DNA of 64,000 bases. Origin: Lycocorax pyrrhopterus obiensis (lineage: Eukaryota; Chordata; Aves; Passeriformes; Paradisaeidae). Every line of letters starts with the position of its first letter. The stretch's first letter is position 1. Below the pieces are notes generated by a model. The model made no database searches and was not told the DNA's origin. It saw only the letters and a program-made list of their open reading frames with translations. The stretch lies in NCBI GenBank assembly GCA_014706295.1, contig JACSVZ010000041.1, positions 1,302,001-1,366,000 on the forward strand, read 5' to 3'. A program made the position numbers and the translations under genes. Positions 55,909-64,000 of this stretch are shown here, in pieces.

Positions 55909-56774
55909 GGAGATGCCAGAGGCGAGTGGATGGGATGGGACTTTCTCCTGAAAATGCAGATCCTTGGAATGCTTCCATGCCCCATCCCAAGGAAAAAAAC
56001 CCCGAGGTTACAACAAAACTCTGCAAAACCAACACAAATAAATCCCGGATTTGGGCGTTTTCCAGAGCGAGAGCCCCCATCCCAGCAGCATCCACGCTTT
56101 CCCCAAAAAATCCCATTTCCCCCTTGGAACGAACACTCCCAGCAGCTGCTGCCCCTTCCCCCTTTTCCATCTTTGCGTGAGGACTTCGTTCCCTGCAGGA
56201 ATTAACGCTCAGCAGCCCCGTGGCCTCCGCAGCCCCCCCAGCCCCTTTATCCCTCTCCGAGCGCGGATCCGTCGGCAGCACCCGCCTCGGAGCGCGCTGA
56301 TGGAGAGGCGCTGCCATTCCCGGGTATCTTTTATTCATGGACACCGGCTCCTCGGATTACTTTTTGATAAAAAGCCACATTCCCACATTTCAAACATCTC
56401 CGCTCGCAGCCGGAGGAAGACCCGGAGCTCGCATTTATTTCCCCGCTGAGCGCCGGGAAACTCCATCACCTTGATGGGAAAAAGATCCCGCTCCTGGCAG
56501 GAGCCGGAGCCGTCGGGAACCTGATCCGGTCCCCGAGGGGGACAGGAGGGGTTGTCCCTGTGACAAATGGGTTTCATAAGGAGCAGGAGCCTCAGCTCCC
56601 AGCTCTGCGCTTCCAGAGGGGGAAACAGCGGGAATTCAGCAGCTGGGGAAGTTTTGGGGGTGCAGCTCCATCCCCGTTTCCTGGGGTCTGCCCCGTGGAT
56701 CTCGCGCGGGCGTTGTCCCAGCGCCGCTTCCCGAGGCAAACACGGGGAAAATGGAGCCGTGGATTTGCAGCGAT

Positions 56775-57425
56775 GCTGGGGGGGGTGACATCAATCCCAG
56801 GGGGGTGACACCGGTGCCAGCGGGGCGACACCAATCCCAGGGCTGTGGGAGAAGCCCACAGAATGCCGGGGTGACACCGATGCCAGGGGGGTGACACCGA
56901 TGCCAGGGGGGTGACACCAGTGCCAGGGGGGTGACACCAACCGTGGGGCCATGGGAGAAGCCCACAGAATGCCCAGGTGACACCAATGCCTGAGGGGTGA
57001 CACCAGTGCCAGGGGGGTGACACCAATGCCAGGGCCATGGGAGAAGCCCACAGAATGCCCGGGTGACACCGATGCCAGGGGGGTGACACCAGTGCCAGGG
57101 GGGTGACACCAACCCCGGGACTGTGGGAGAAGCCCACAGAATGCCTGGGTGACACCGATGCCAGGGGGGTGACACCAGTGCCAGGTGGGTGACACCAATC
57201 CCAGGGCCATGGGAGAAGCCCACAGAATGTCCGGGTGACACCGATGCCAGGGGGGTGACACCAATGCCCAGGGGGTGACACCGATCCCAGGGGGGTGACA
57301 CCGATCCCAGGGCCGTGGGAGAAGCCCACAGAATGCCCGGGTGACACCGATGCCTGAGGGGTGACACCGATGCCAGGGGGGCACCAGAAGCAGCCCTCAC
57401 CTGCACAGGTGACACCAGTGCCACA
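56775..57425. repeat. Higher-order GGGGTGACACC minisatellite (intron 4)
   Basis: About 20-bp units (GGGGTGACACC(G/A)ATGCCAG) are grouped by an insert containing GGGAGAAGCCCACAGAATG. The insert recurs near 56848, 56953, 57039, 57125, 57210 and 57317, giving super-units of about 86 bp or 106 bp (one extra 20-mer). The right end is 56 bp from the exon 4 donor. Minus frames of up to 262 aa across it are repeat translations. Confidence 0.95.
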
Positions 57426-57480
57426 GAGGTGACACCAGCGCCTGACCCACGCCAGAAGAACCCCCCCGCACGCCCTTTAC

Positions 57481-57829
57481 CTGCACAGGTGATCCGTCCG
57501 GCAGGCGCCGCGCAGGTCCAGGCAGTTGGGCTTCTCCTTGTCCTCGTAGGAGCAGGAGGGGACGATGGTCTGGCGGCGGCGCTCGGCGCACGCCGGGTCC
57601 TTGCAGGAGCAGAAGAGCAGGCGGAAGGTGAACTCGCCGGGCACGCGGTCGAAGAACTGGCGCAGGGCCTTGTGGCACTTGCGGCGGCTGCAGGGCTCGG
57701 TGGCCGACAGCTCGCGGCTGCAGGTGGAGATGTACCCCGAGCGCAGGCGCTTGCAGTTGTCGTTGAGGTTGCAGGCCTTGGCCGCGTCCAGGCAGTGGTT
57801 GCTCTTGGAGGTGGTGGCCGGGTCCATTC
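57481..57829 (-). CDS. GFRA2: GFRA2 exon 4, domain 2 (ligand binding)
   Basis: 349 nt; starts with two bases completing a Gly codon, then [20 protein letters not shown], and ends RTDHLCR with two bases of the Arg codon (TGCAG|GTAAAG). It carries thirteen cysteines and the basic AERRRQTI motif; the RRR triplet lies in the domain known to contact GDNF-family ligands. Middle and end segments [14 protein letters not shown] and [17 protein letters not shown] are almost identical to human. Acceptor CGGGCAG. Confidence 0.97.
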
Positions 57830-58041
57830 CTGCCCGGGGACAGCGAGGGAGAGCGGTCAGGAGGGCGGGGAGGGACCGGGGAGGTGGCGGCGAAGGCGGG
57901 AGGTGGTCTGGAGCCTGGGGAGGTGGGATCGAGGTGGGGAAACGCCCTTGACCCCGGGAGATGTCCTCAAACCTGGGGAGGTGATCTCGGCCTGGGGAGA
58001 TGTCCTCAAAGTTGGGGAGATGCCCTTGACCCATGGAGATG

Positions 58042-58206
58042 CTCTCAAAAATAGGGATTTAAGAGGTGGGGAAAGGAGGATTTATGTGGAAAAAGGAGGA
58101 TTTAAGAGGTGGGGCAAGGAGGATTTAAGAGGTGGGGAAAGGAGGATTTAGGTGGGGGAAAAGGAGGATTTAAGAGGCGGGGAAAAGGAGGATTTAAGAG
58201 GTGAGG
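58042..58206. repeat. GGAGGATTTAAGAGGTGGGG tandem (intron 3)
   Basis: About seven imperfect copies of a 20-26 bp unit. Confidence 0.88.
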
Positions 58207-58424
58207 GACACCTGGGTCTCTTTTCTTCCCCTGCTTTTGGGGGAATGCACCAAGCCTTCCCTGCATCCCACCAGCAGCCAGCCCGGCCCCGAGCCCTGGA
58301 AGCCGCGAACAGCAGATTTCCGGCACAAAGCCGGGATTTTGGGATCCGTGGGAAGCGCCGGCCCATTGTCTCATCCTCGGGAGCGTCGCTCCTGCCCTGC
58401 CCGAGACCTGCAGGGCCCCGGCTG

Positions 58425-58515
58425 CATTTTAATGGAGCCGCGGCTTTGGAAGCGCCGCGCTCCTGGAGAGCTCATTAATAACGCACGAGCATGAAAATTT
58501 CATGAGCAGAGACGG
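58425..58515. promoter_or_regulatory. Candidate intronic CNE with palindrome
   Basis: CTCATTAATAACGCACGAGC is followed by CATGAAAATTTCATG (58490-58504), a perfect 7-bp inverted repeat around one A. Repeat-free. Inferred. Confidence 0.3.
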
Positions 58516-58609
58516 AAACGGGGAACGAGGAGCTGGGGACGGGGGCTGGGGCCACCAGCTGTCCCCTCTGCGTGCCCCCAGGGCCGCTGGGGCAGGACGG
58601 GGGCAAGGG

Positions 58610-58636
58610 AAGAGGAGGAGGAGGAGGAGGGGGACG
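58610..58636. repeat. (GGA)n microsatellite
   Basis: Six to seven GGA triplets. Confidence 0.85.
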
Positions 58637-58851
58637 GGGTTTGATGCCCACCCAGCATCAGCTTGGGTGTGGTGCCCGCAGGGCTGAATTCCCGACTGGA
58701 GCCTCTCCCTTCTCCCGCAGGATGCGGTTTCCTCGGGATCCAGCAGGGATGAGCATCCCGGGATTCTCTGCCCGGCGCGGGGGTCCCGCAGTTCAGCCCC
58801 CGCGGTGTGGGGAGGGGGCAGCGCTGGCTCCGCGGGTGCTCTGCGCTTACA

Positions 58852-58920
58852 CGCGGGTTACACGAGGGTTTCGCGCGGGTTACACGCGGGTTACACGAGG
58901 GTTACACGAGGGTTACACAG
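58852..58920. repeat. 11-bp GGGTTACACGA repeat (intron 3)
   Basis: Six copies of GGGTTACACG(A/C) and variants. Confidence 0.93.
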
Positions 58921-58983
58921 CCCCTGCTTCCCAGAGAGGCCCAGCAATCCCTCCGCTCCCAATTATCCCTCCAGGCAATTAAC

Positions 58984-59025
58984 AGCTCCTTCTCCAGGAG
59001 CGGCTCCTTCTCCAGGAACAGCTCC
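58984..59025. repeat. 18-bp tandem duplication
   Basis: GCTCCTTCTCCAGGA occurs twice, followed by a partial GCTCC copy. Confidence 0.85.
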
Positions 59026-59741
59026 AAGAACTCGTTTGCTTCAGGGCTCCCATCAGGATTTGGGGCTGGATGTCCCCGGGGAGGGGACAGGGAAGGGGTG
59101 GCAGCAGCATCGAGGCCACCCCGGTGGCCACGGGCACATCCCTGGCTGCACCCGGAGCTCGTTCCCCCCTTCCCCAGCCCCAAAATCTCCAGCCAGGCTC
59201 TCCCTGCGCCTCCCGCCCCGCTTCCCTGGATAAATCAGGAATGTCTAATCCCTGCTCCAGCCTCGCTGCTTTCCAGACTTCCCAGCAGCTCCAACGTTTT
59301 CCTGACTCCGATGTAATCCCAAAAAGGCGGGCGGGAGACGGGAGGGGGTTGGCAGCGTCATCCCAAAAACCCGAGCCGAGCTCTTGGGGAAAATTCACCT
59401 GGAAAAGCCTGGAAAATTCCCCCCGGGGGGCTGAAAGCCGGCGGGTGGCAGCGGTGACAGCCACAGTGTCACAGCCGCGCTCAGAGGTGTCCCCAGGTGA
59501 GCTGAGGGGGCCCTGGGGGTGTCCCCGAGGTGCGGGGACAGCGGGACCCCTCCCCAAAATCCCGCAGCGTGGGGGGTCTGGGGGAAGGGTTCAGGGGAGG
59601 AAGAGCGAGGAGCAGCCGAGGCGCCGCTGACCCGATTCGGGAAGGGGGTGAGGGGTGGCACGGGGAAGGTTGTCATGGAAATGGATGGGAAAAACAAAGT
59701 TCCCAAGGACGGCGGCGGAGTTTGGGCTCCCAGGAGGACAC

Positions 59742-60290
59742 GGGGATGCTCCAAGGGGCTCAGGAATGTTCCAGGGGGCTCAGGGATGCTCCAAAGGGAC
59801 ACGGGGATGCTCCAAGGTGTTCCAAGGGACACAGGGATGCTCCAAGGGGCACCGGGATGTTCTGAGGGGCACCGGGATGCTCCGAAGGGCTCAGGGATGT
59901 TCCAAGGGACACAGGGATGCTCCAAAGGGACACATGGATGATCCAAGGGGTTCCAAAGGGCTCAGGGGTGGTCCAAAGGGTTTCAAGGGACACAGGGATG
60001 CTCTGAAGGGACGCAGGAATGTTCCAAGGGATGTGGGGATGCTCCAAGGGGTTCCAAAGGGCTCAGGGAGGGTCCAAGGGGTTCCAAAGGACACAGGAAT
60101 GCTCCAAAGGGAGACAGGAATGTTCTAAGGTGATCCGAGGGACCCAAGGATGCTCCGAAGGGCTCAGGGATGCTCCAAAGGGTTTCAAGGGACACAGGGA
60201 TTTTCCAAAGGGCTCTGGGATGCTCCAAAGGGTTTCAAGGGACACAGGGATGCTCCAAGGGACACAGGGATGCTCCGAAGGGCTCAGCAT
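59742..60290. repeat. GGGATGCTCCAAAGG minisatellite (intron 3)
   Basis: About 25 variable units of GGGACACAGGGATGCTCCAA, with GGGCTCAGGGATG and GGGTTCCAA variants, over 550 bp. Long frames on both strands (for example 59655-60128 plus, 59395-59946 minus) are its translations. Confidence 0.94.
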
Positions 60291-60807
60291 CCCTCTCCCA
60301 GCAGCTTCCCAGAGCTCGGCTCGAGGCCGCTGCCCCAGGGAGGGGACAGCAAACAGGGTCCCCCCCTCAGCTCCACCCCAAATCCTGCAGAACACAGGGA
60401 ATTCCATACGGAACGGGAAGCGCTGGGCCCCACTGGAGCCAGGACTGTTTGTGCCTCCCCCTCCTGCCCGCACTGGTGCTGGGGACAACGAGAATTCAGG
60501 GAATTAGGGGAATTCCAGGTTTTCCAGCAATTTCACATAAACCCAGACTGGAGGCAGCCGGGCCCAAGAGGTAAAACCCTAAATCCCAGCCTGGGCAGGT
60601 CCGAAACAGGAAGAATCTGCCCCAAAACGCATCGAACCCCCAAAACGATGCTCAGGACGCCAAATTTGGGGAAAACGGGCGGGAAGGAGAGGCTGGAAGA
60701 GCTGGAGGAGCAAAGGACAAAGCAGAGGGGAGGGAGGAGGAGGATTTCCCTGCCAGGGAGCAGCTCTGTGTTGGCAGGCAGGAGATAAAACACGGCGCTT
60801 TTATTAC

Positions 60808-60891
60808 CTGAGAAAATTGAAGCGAGTCTGAATATATCAGAGAGACGGGAGGTGACCGGCTCGTACGGGGAGGCTTCATAAAATTCCTCTC
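60808..60891 (-). CDS. GFRA2: GFRA2 exon 3
   Basis: 84 nt, phase 1-1, 28 codons. It completes a Gly codon, then reads EEFYEASPYEPVTSRLSDIF and RLASIFS before the donor CAG|GTAATA, and is virtually identical to human over this exon. It links domains 1 and 2. Acceptor CCGAAG. Too short to stand out as an isolated open frame; found from splice sites and homology. Confidence 0.96.
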
Positions 60892-61689
60892 CTTCGGTGG
60901 GAGGGAAAAAAAAAAGGGAGAAAAAAGCGAATTAAAGCCCGCGGTGAATAATCCTGGGCACCGGCACCCACCCCCCACCCCAGCCGGCGGTTTGGGGAGG
61001 GAAAAGCAAAAAGCTTTCCAAGAGCTGCCCTGGGATTAAAGGAAAAGGGGATTTGGGAGTGGTTCAGGGAGTTGTGGCTGCTTGGGAGACTCGGGCTGGT
61101 TCTGGGGTTGGTGGCGGCTGCGTTCCAAAGGGTTCCAGGAGCTGAGGGAGCTGGGATCGGGAGGGCCGATATTCCACGGGGATGGAGGCCAAGTTCAAGG
61201 CTGGAAGTTTTGGGGTCCACACTCAACTCTGGGTTCTTTTATTGTTACCAAATCCCCACTTACCCAAAAAAAAAAAAACCTCATTGTGAGATGTTTTCCC
61301 ACCCCATTCCTCGGGAAAATGGGAATATTTCAGTGGGGAATGCAGCCCTCCATGCTGCGCTCCAGGGGCTCTTCCATCCCAATCCACACATTTCAGAGGG
61401 ACCCCGAACGAGATCCAGGCTGAAGAAAAATCCCCCCGCCCTGCTCCCACCCCGCCCCTTCAGGGCAAATCCACGCGATTTTGGGGGGAAAAAATCTGAT
61501 TTCAGGACAAGCAGCCGCAGCTCTCAGGGGAGGAAAGGCTCTCCCCAAACCCCAGCAGCCACAGGAAGAAAAATACATAATGAACATAAAAATATAAATA
61601 TATAAACAAATAATCGATGGCCGCACTTTGAGGCTGCTGCGGCATCGATCCCGCTCTTCCAGGCATTCCTTGCCCAGAATTCCTGCCCT

Positions 61690-61755
61690 GGCTGCGGGAT
61701 GGATCCCGGAGTTATCCTTATCCCGGGATGGATCCTGGAGTTATCCTTATCCCGA
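61690..61755. repeat. 29-bp tandem duplication (intron 2)
   Basis: CGGGATGGATCC(C/T)GGAGTTA begins at 61695 and 61724, each followed by TCCTTATCC. Confidence 0.92.
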
Positions 61756-62079
61756 GGCAGCAGCGTTTTTCCTGCGGAATTCGGGAATTCCTCGGGAAAC
61801 GAGGCGGGAAGCCAAGCAGGACGCTCTGCTCCGAGCCCAGCGACATTCCTGGGAAATCCGGAGGGGAAAGACCCCTCCGGGATGCCGGGCTGGGCCGCCC
61901 CCATCCCCCCGCGGGACGCTCTCAGGGCGATGGGATTTGGGGGCAGCACCCCGAGGGCGGCTCCGGGAAGGGAGCAGGATCCAAATCCCGCTCCAGGCCG
62001 GTTTCGCCCTCCCCTCTCCGGCTTTCCCGGCGCTGCGAGGACGAGCGGCAGCGTTATCGAAGCGCATTTCGGCAGCCCC

Positions 62080-62215
62080 GTAACCTCCCGCTCCACCGCT
62101 GCCATGAATAATTGAACGCCCGCTTGACTCCTGCTGCTTGCGAGGGAAATTACCGAGCATTAAAAGGGCGCTGGACCTGCCCGGAGCTCGCCGAGCTGCA
62201 ATTAACCCCCCCAGG
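62080..62215. promoter_or_regulatory. Candidate intron 2 CNE
   Basis: GCCATGAATAATTGAACGCC, GGAAATTACCGAGCATTAAA and GAGCTGCAATTAACCCC. Repeat-free. Inferred. Confidence 0.28.
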
Positions 62216-62339
62216 AATGAGGCTGGAGCCTCCCTGAGCGCGGGGAGAGCTCGGATCCCGCAGCCGCGGCGCTGGGTGGGAGGAGGGGAGCCTCAAAATC
62301 TCCTCAAAAAGGCACAAATTTGGGGTCCTCGCTGCTTTT

Positions 62340-62530
62340 CCGCTCCCTGCGTTAAAGGATCGCCCCAAAGCTTCCGCCTCTCCTTAATCACTGCTCTTCC
62401 CACCTCCTCCTCCTCCTCCAGGTGCACTCCCCATCCTCATTCCCTCATTCATTGCCGCGCAACCCTGGGAAATGCTCAATGAAGGCTGCTAATGAGGGGG
62501 AGAAAGCAATTAAGGCGCAATTCCTGCTCG
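62340..62530. promoter_or_regulatory. Candidate intron 2 CNE
   Basis: GCTCAATGAAGGCTGCTAAT, GAAAGCAATTAAGGCGCAAT with CTCATTCCCTCATTCATTGC upstream (SOX-like CATTG). Inferred. Confidence 0.25.
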
Positions 62531-62748
62531 GGGACGGGCTTTGGGGCTGGCCGCTTCCTGCGCTGCCCTAGATTTGGAGGGAATTTCACCCAGGGGGGCG
62601 GCGGGCTCAGGTACAGCTCCCCCACATCCTCTGGAATAGTTTTCCCATCCTCAGGTTCAGTTTTCCCATCCTCAGGTCCAGTTCCCACATCCTCCAGTAC
62701 AACTCCTTCACCCCAGGCACACCTCTCCCATTGAACTCCAGAATTCCC

Positions 62749-62840
62749 GGCCTGGTTCGGGCTGGAAAAGGGCTTAAAAAAATCTCATCCCAACCCCCTC
62801 CCACGGACAGGGACCTCTTCCACCAGTCCAGGCGATTTTG
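62749..62840 (-). repeat. Diverged CR1 3' end (intron 2)
   Basis: GGCCTGGTTCGGGCTGG, AAAAGGGCTTAAAAAAATC, CCACGGACAGGGACCTCTTC. Short, diverged antisense CR1 terminus; GFRA2-sense on the minus strand. Confidence 0.6.
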
Positions 62841-62897
62841 GCACAAACCGGAGTGGATTTGGGAGCTTCCTGGTGCCGAGTCTGAGGTGGCAACCTG

Positions 62898-63110
62898 GAT
62901 TTCCTGGGGGTTTTCATGTGGATTTCCTGGGGGTTTATCTGAATTTCATGAGGCGTTCACCCGAATTTTCTGGGGGTTTAATCTGAATTTCCTGGGGGTT
63001 TATCTGAATTTCATGGGGTGTTCACCTGCATTTTCTGGGGGTTTAATCTGAATTTCCTGGGGTTTCCATCTGAATTTCCTGGAACTTTCATCCGAATTTC
63101 CTGAGGTGCC
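62898..63110. repeat. CTGAATTTCCTGGGGGTTTA minisatellite (intron 2)
   Basis: About eight copies of a 24-28 bp unit with variants TTTCATGGGGTGTTCACC and TTTCCTGGGGTTTCCATC. Confidence 0.93.
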
Positions 63111-63215
63111 CATTTCTCCTTCCTGGGGTGCTCACCTGAGCTGCCCATCCAAATTTCCGGGCATGCCCACCTTCCCTGCCTGGGGTGCCCATTTCTCCTT
63201 CCTGGGCTGCCCACC
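63111..63215. repeat. Duplicated block (intron 2)
   Basis: GTGCCCATTTCTCCTTCCTG occurs near 63106 and again near 63185, with CTGCCCA segments between. Confidence 0.8.
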
Positions 63216-63332
63216 CGCCCTGCCCTCTGTGCCCCGCACCCCCTTCCCACCCCCTCACCCCCCTCCAACCCCCAGCAGCACCAGAACCCCCTCTCCCCAT
63301 CCCCACCACCCCCGTCCGGGGCCTCCCCGTAC

Positions 63333-63647
63333 CTTCGGCCAGCCCCAGGTGGATGCTCCAGTAGATCTGAAGGCACTGCAGCTCCTTCTTCATGCCCCTC
63401 TTGCAGCGGCAGTCGTACAGGGCGCTCTCCTGCAGCACCTCCAGGGCCGCCTGGCACTCCTTGTTGGCCAGCATGGTGTTCCTGTCGCGCCCGGCCAGGC
63501 ACTGGCGCAGCGTGCGGTAGCGGGAGCTGCAGCTGGGCTCGCCCGCGCACAGCTCGTTGGCTCGCACGCAGTCCACGGGCACTCGCCAGCCCGGCGGGGC
63601 CAGCCCCGGAGGCGACGGCGGCCCGGCCAGCGAGCGCAGGATCTCAT
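63333..63647 (-). CDS. GFRA2: GFRA2 exon 2, domain 1
   Basis: 315 nt, phase 1-1, 105 codons. It opens with two bases of an Asp codon then EILRSLAG and a Pro/Gly-rich linker, then VPVDCVRANELC and eight cysteines of domain 1, ending IHLGLAE plus one base of Gly (GAAG|GTACGG). LRQCLAGRDRNTMLANKECQ matches human exactly. Human has NCSS in the ELCAAESNCSS segment; here it is PSCSS, so that N-glycosylation sequon is missing. Acceptor GGCCCAG preceded by a CCCT-repeat pyrimidine tract. Very CpG-rich. Confidence 0.97.
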
Positions 63648-63652
63648 CTGGG

Positions 63653-63690
63653 CCGGGGGAGGGAGGGAGGGAGGGAGGGAGAGAGGAGGG
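63653..63690. repeat. (GGGA)n, polypyrimidine tract of exon 2
   Basis: Seven GGGA-type units on the plus strand, which read (TCCC)n on the transcribed strand immediately before the exon 2 acceptor. Confidence 0.92.
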
Positions 63691-63794
63691 CGCAGGTGAG
63701 GGAGGGAGGCGAGCACCGGGTGTCCCCGCCTCGGCGTCCCGCTGGTGTGGAGGGGCCTGAGGTCAGCCCAGCCCAGCTAAACCCAGCCTGGGAG

Positions 63795-64000
63795 CCGTGG
63801 AATGGCCTGGCTTGGATGGGGCTCTAAAGATGGAGCTGGAAGGGCCTGGGAGTGCCGTGGAACCTCGGAATGGTCGGGGTTGGAAGGGGGCATTCCGGAG
63901 TTCCAGGGGCACGGAGAGCTGCTCCGTATTCGGATTTAAAGATGGAGCTGGAAGGGCCTGGGAGTGCCGTGGAACCTCGGAATGGTCGGGGTTGGAAGGG
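63795..64000. repeat. 112-bp tandem repeat, cut by window end
   Basis: The 63 bases from 63938 to 64000 repeat those from 63826 to 63888, an offset of exactly 112 bp, with AAAGATGGAGCTGGAAGGGC and GGAACCTCGGAATGGTCGGG in both. The segments resemble CR1 3' tails (GGAATGG...TTGGAAGGG). At least 1.5 copies are visible and more may lie beyond. Confidence 0.9.

Larger units (their letters stand above)
47570..64000 (-). other. GFRA2: GFRA2 gene, minus strand, exon 1 missing
   Basis: GDNF family receptor alpha-2 is a GPI-anchored co-receptor that binds neurturin and presents it to the RET tyrosine kinase on neurons. Eight coding exons, equivalent to human exons 2-9, are seen. They add up to 1,352 nt, and with a roughly 40-nt exon 1 this gives about 463 aa, essentially the human length (464). 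Introns 2 to 8 are 2,441, 2,978, 7,314, 74, 78, 763 and 146 bp. The signal-peptide exon and promoter lie right of 64000. Paralogues GFRA1, 3 and 4 were considered, but exon 2 (LAGRDRNTMLANKECQAALE) and exon 4 match GFRA2 specifically. Confidence 0.96.

Noticed and set aside
56592..57424. Long minus-strand frames (251, 262 and 197 aa)
   Set aside because: They are translations of the GGGGTGACACC array in three frames within a GFRA2 intron.
57397..57678. 93-aa minus frame overlapping exon 4
   Set aside because: It is the +1 shadow of exon 4; the true frame gives the conserved GFRA2 protein.
59395..60574. Long frames on both strands with repeated GCSKGHRD-like peptides
   Set aside because: Products of the intron 3 minisatellite on both strands.
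63390..63716. Frames overlapping exon 2 on both strands
   Set aside because: Out-of-frame or antisense shadows of a very GC-rich true exon.
1..64000. CRISPR arrays
   Set aside because: Tandem arrays here have no unique spacers between identical repeats and the DNA is vertebrate.
1..64000. Endogenous retrovirus or LTR elements
   Set aside because: I saw no gag/pol/env-like frame and no paired LTRs with TG...CA ends; the only mobile elements recognised are CR1 LINE ends.
1..64000. tRNA or rRNA genes
   Set aside because: No convincing A-box/B-box pair or rRNA core was found by eye; a covariance-model scan would be decisive.

Overview
The window is vertebrate nuclear DNA, almost certainly from a bird and possibly a passerine. 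Three things point there: truncated CR1 retrotransposon ends on both strands carrying the 8-bp ATTCYRTG terminal repeat, GC-rich DNA with very small introns and heavy minisatellite content (microchromosome-like), and one gene with vertebrate splice sites. There is no bacterial, phage or plasmid signal. The hundreds of open frames on both strands are mostly by-products of GC-rich DNA and tandem repeats.

The only gene I can support is GFRA2 (GDNF family receptor alpha-2, the neurturin co-receptor), on the minus strand from about 47.57 kb to beyond the right edge. Eight coding exons, equivalent to human exons 2-9, were placed to the base. All have AG acceptors and GT donors, and the phases join without a break through 1,352 coding bases to a TAG stop at 48502-48504. 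Exon 1 (signal peptide) and the promoter lie outside the window. The 3'UTR is about 0.93 kb, with an AATAAA signal near 47595.

Layout: 1-47,570 is intergenic DNA downstream of GFRA2 with no recognisable gene. It holds CR1 fragments, about a dozen minisatellites, and AT-rich islands dense in homeodomain, POU, SOX, GATA and RFX-like motifs that could be conserved regulatory elements. 47,570-63,647 is GFRA2 (3'UTR, exons 9 to 2). 63,648-64,000 is the 3' part of intron 1. Intron 4 (7.3 kb) is the most repeat-laden, with four separate tandem arrays, one of them inside a CR1. A higher-order array there starts beside exon 4 and carries a copy of the exon 4 donor site.

I found no novel multi-gene system. 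The most interesting items are the duplicated exon 4 donor beside the intron 4 array, a CR1 whose internal 21-bp segment expanded to seven copies, a 32-bp array open in several frames, and candidate regulatory islands with perfect RFX, POU/SOX and GATA motif arrangements.
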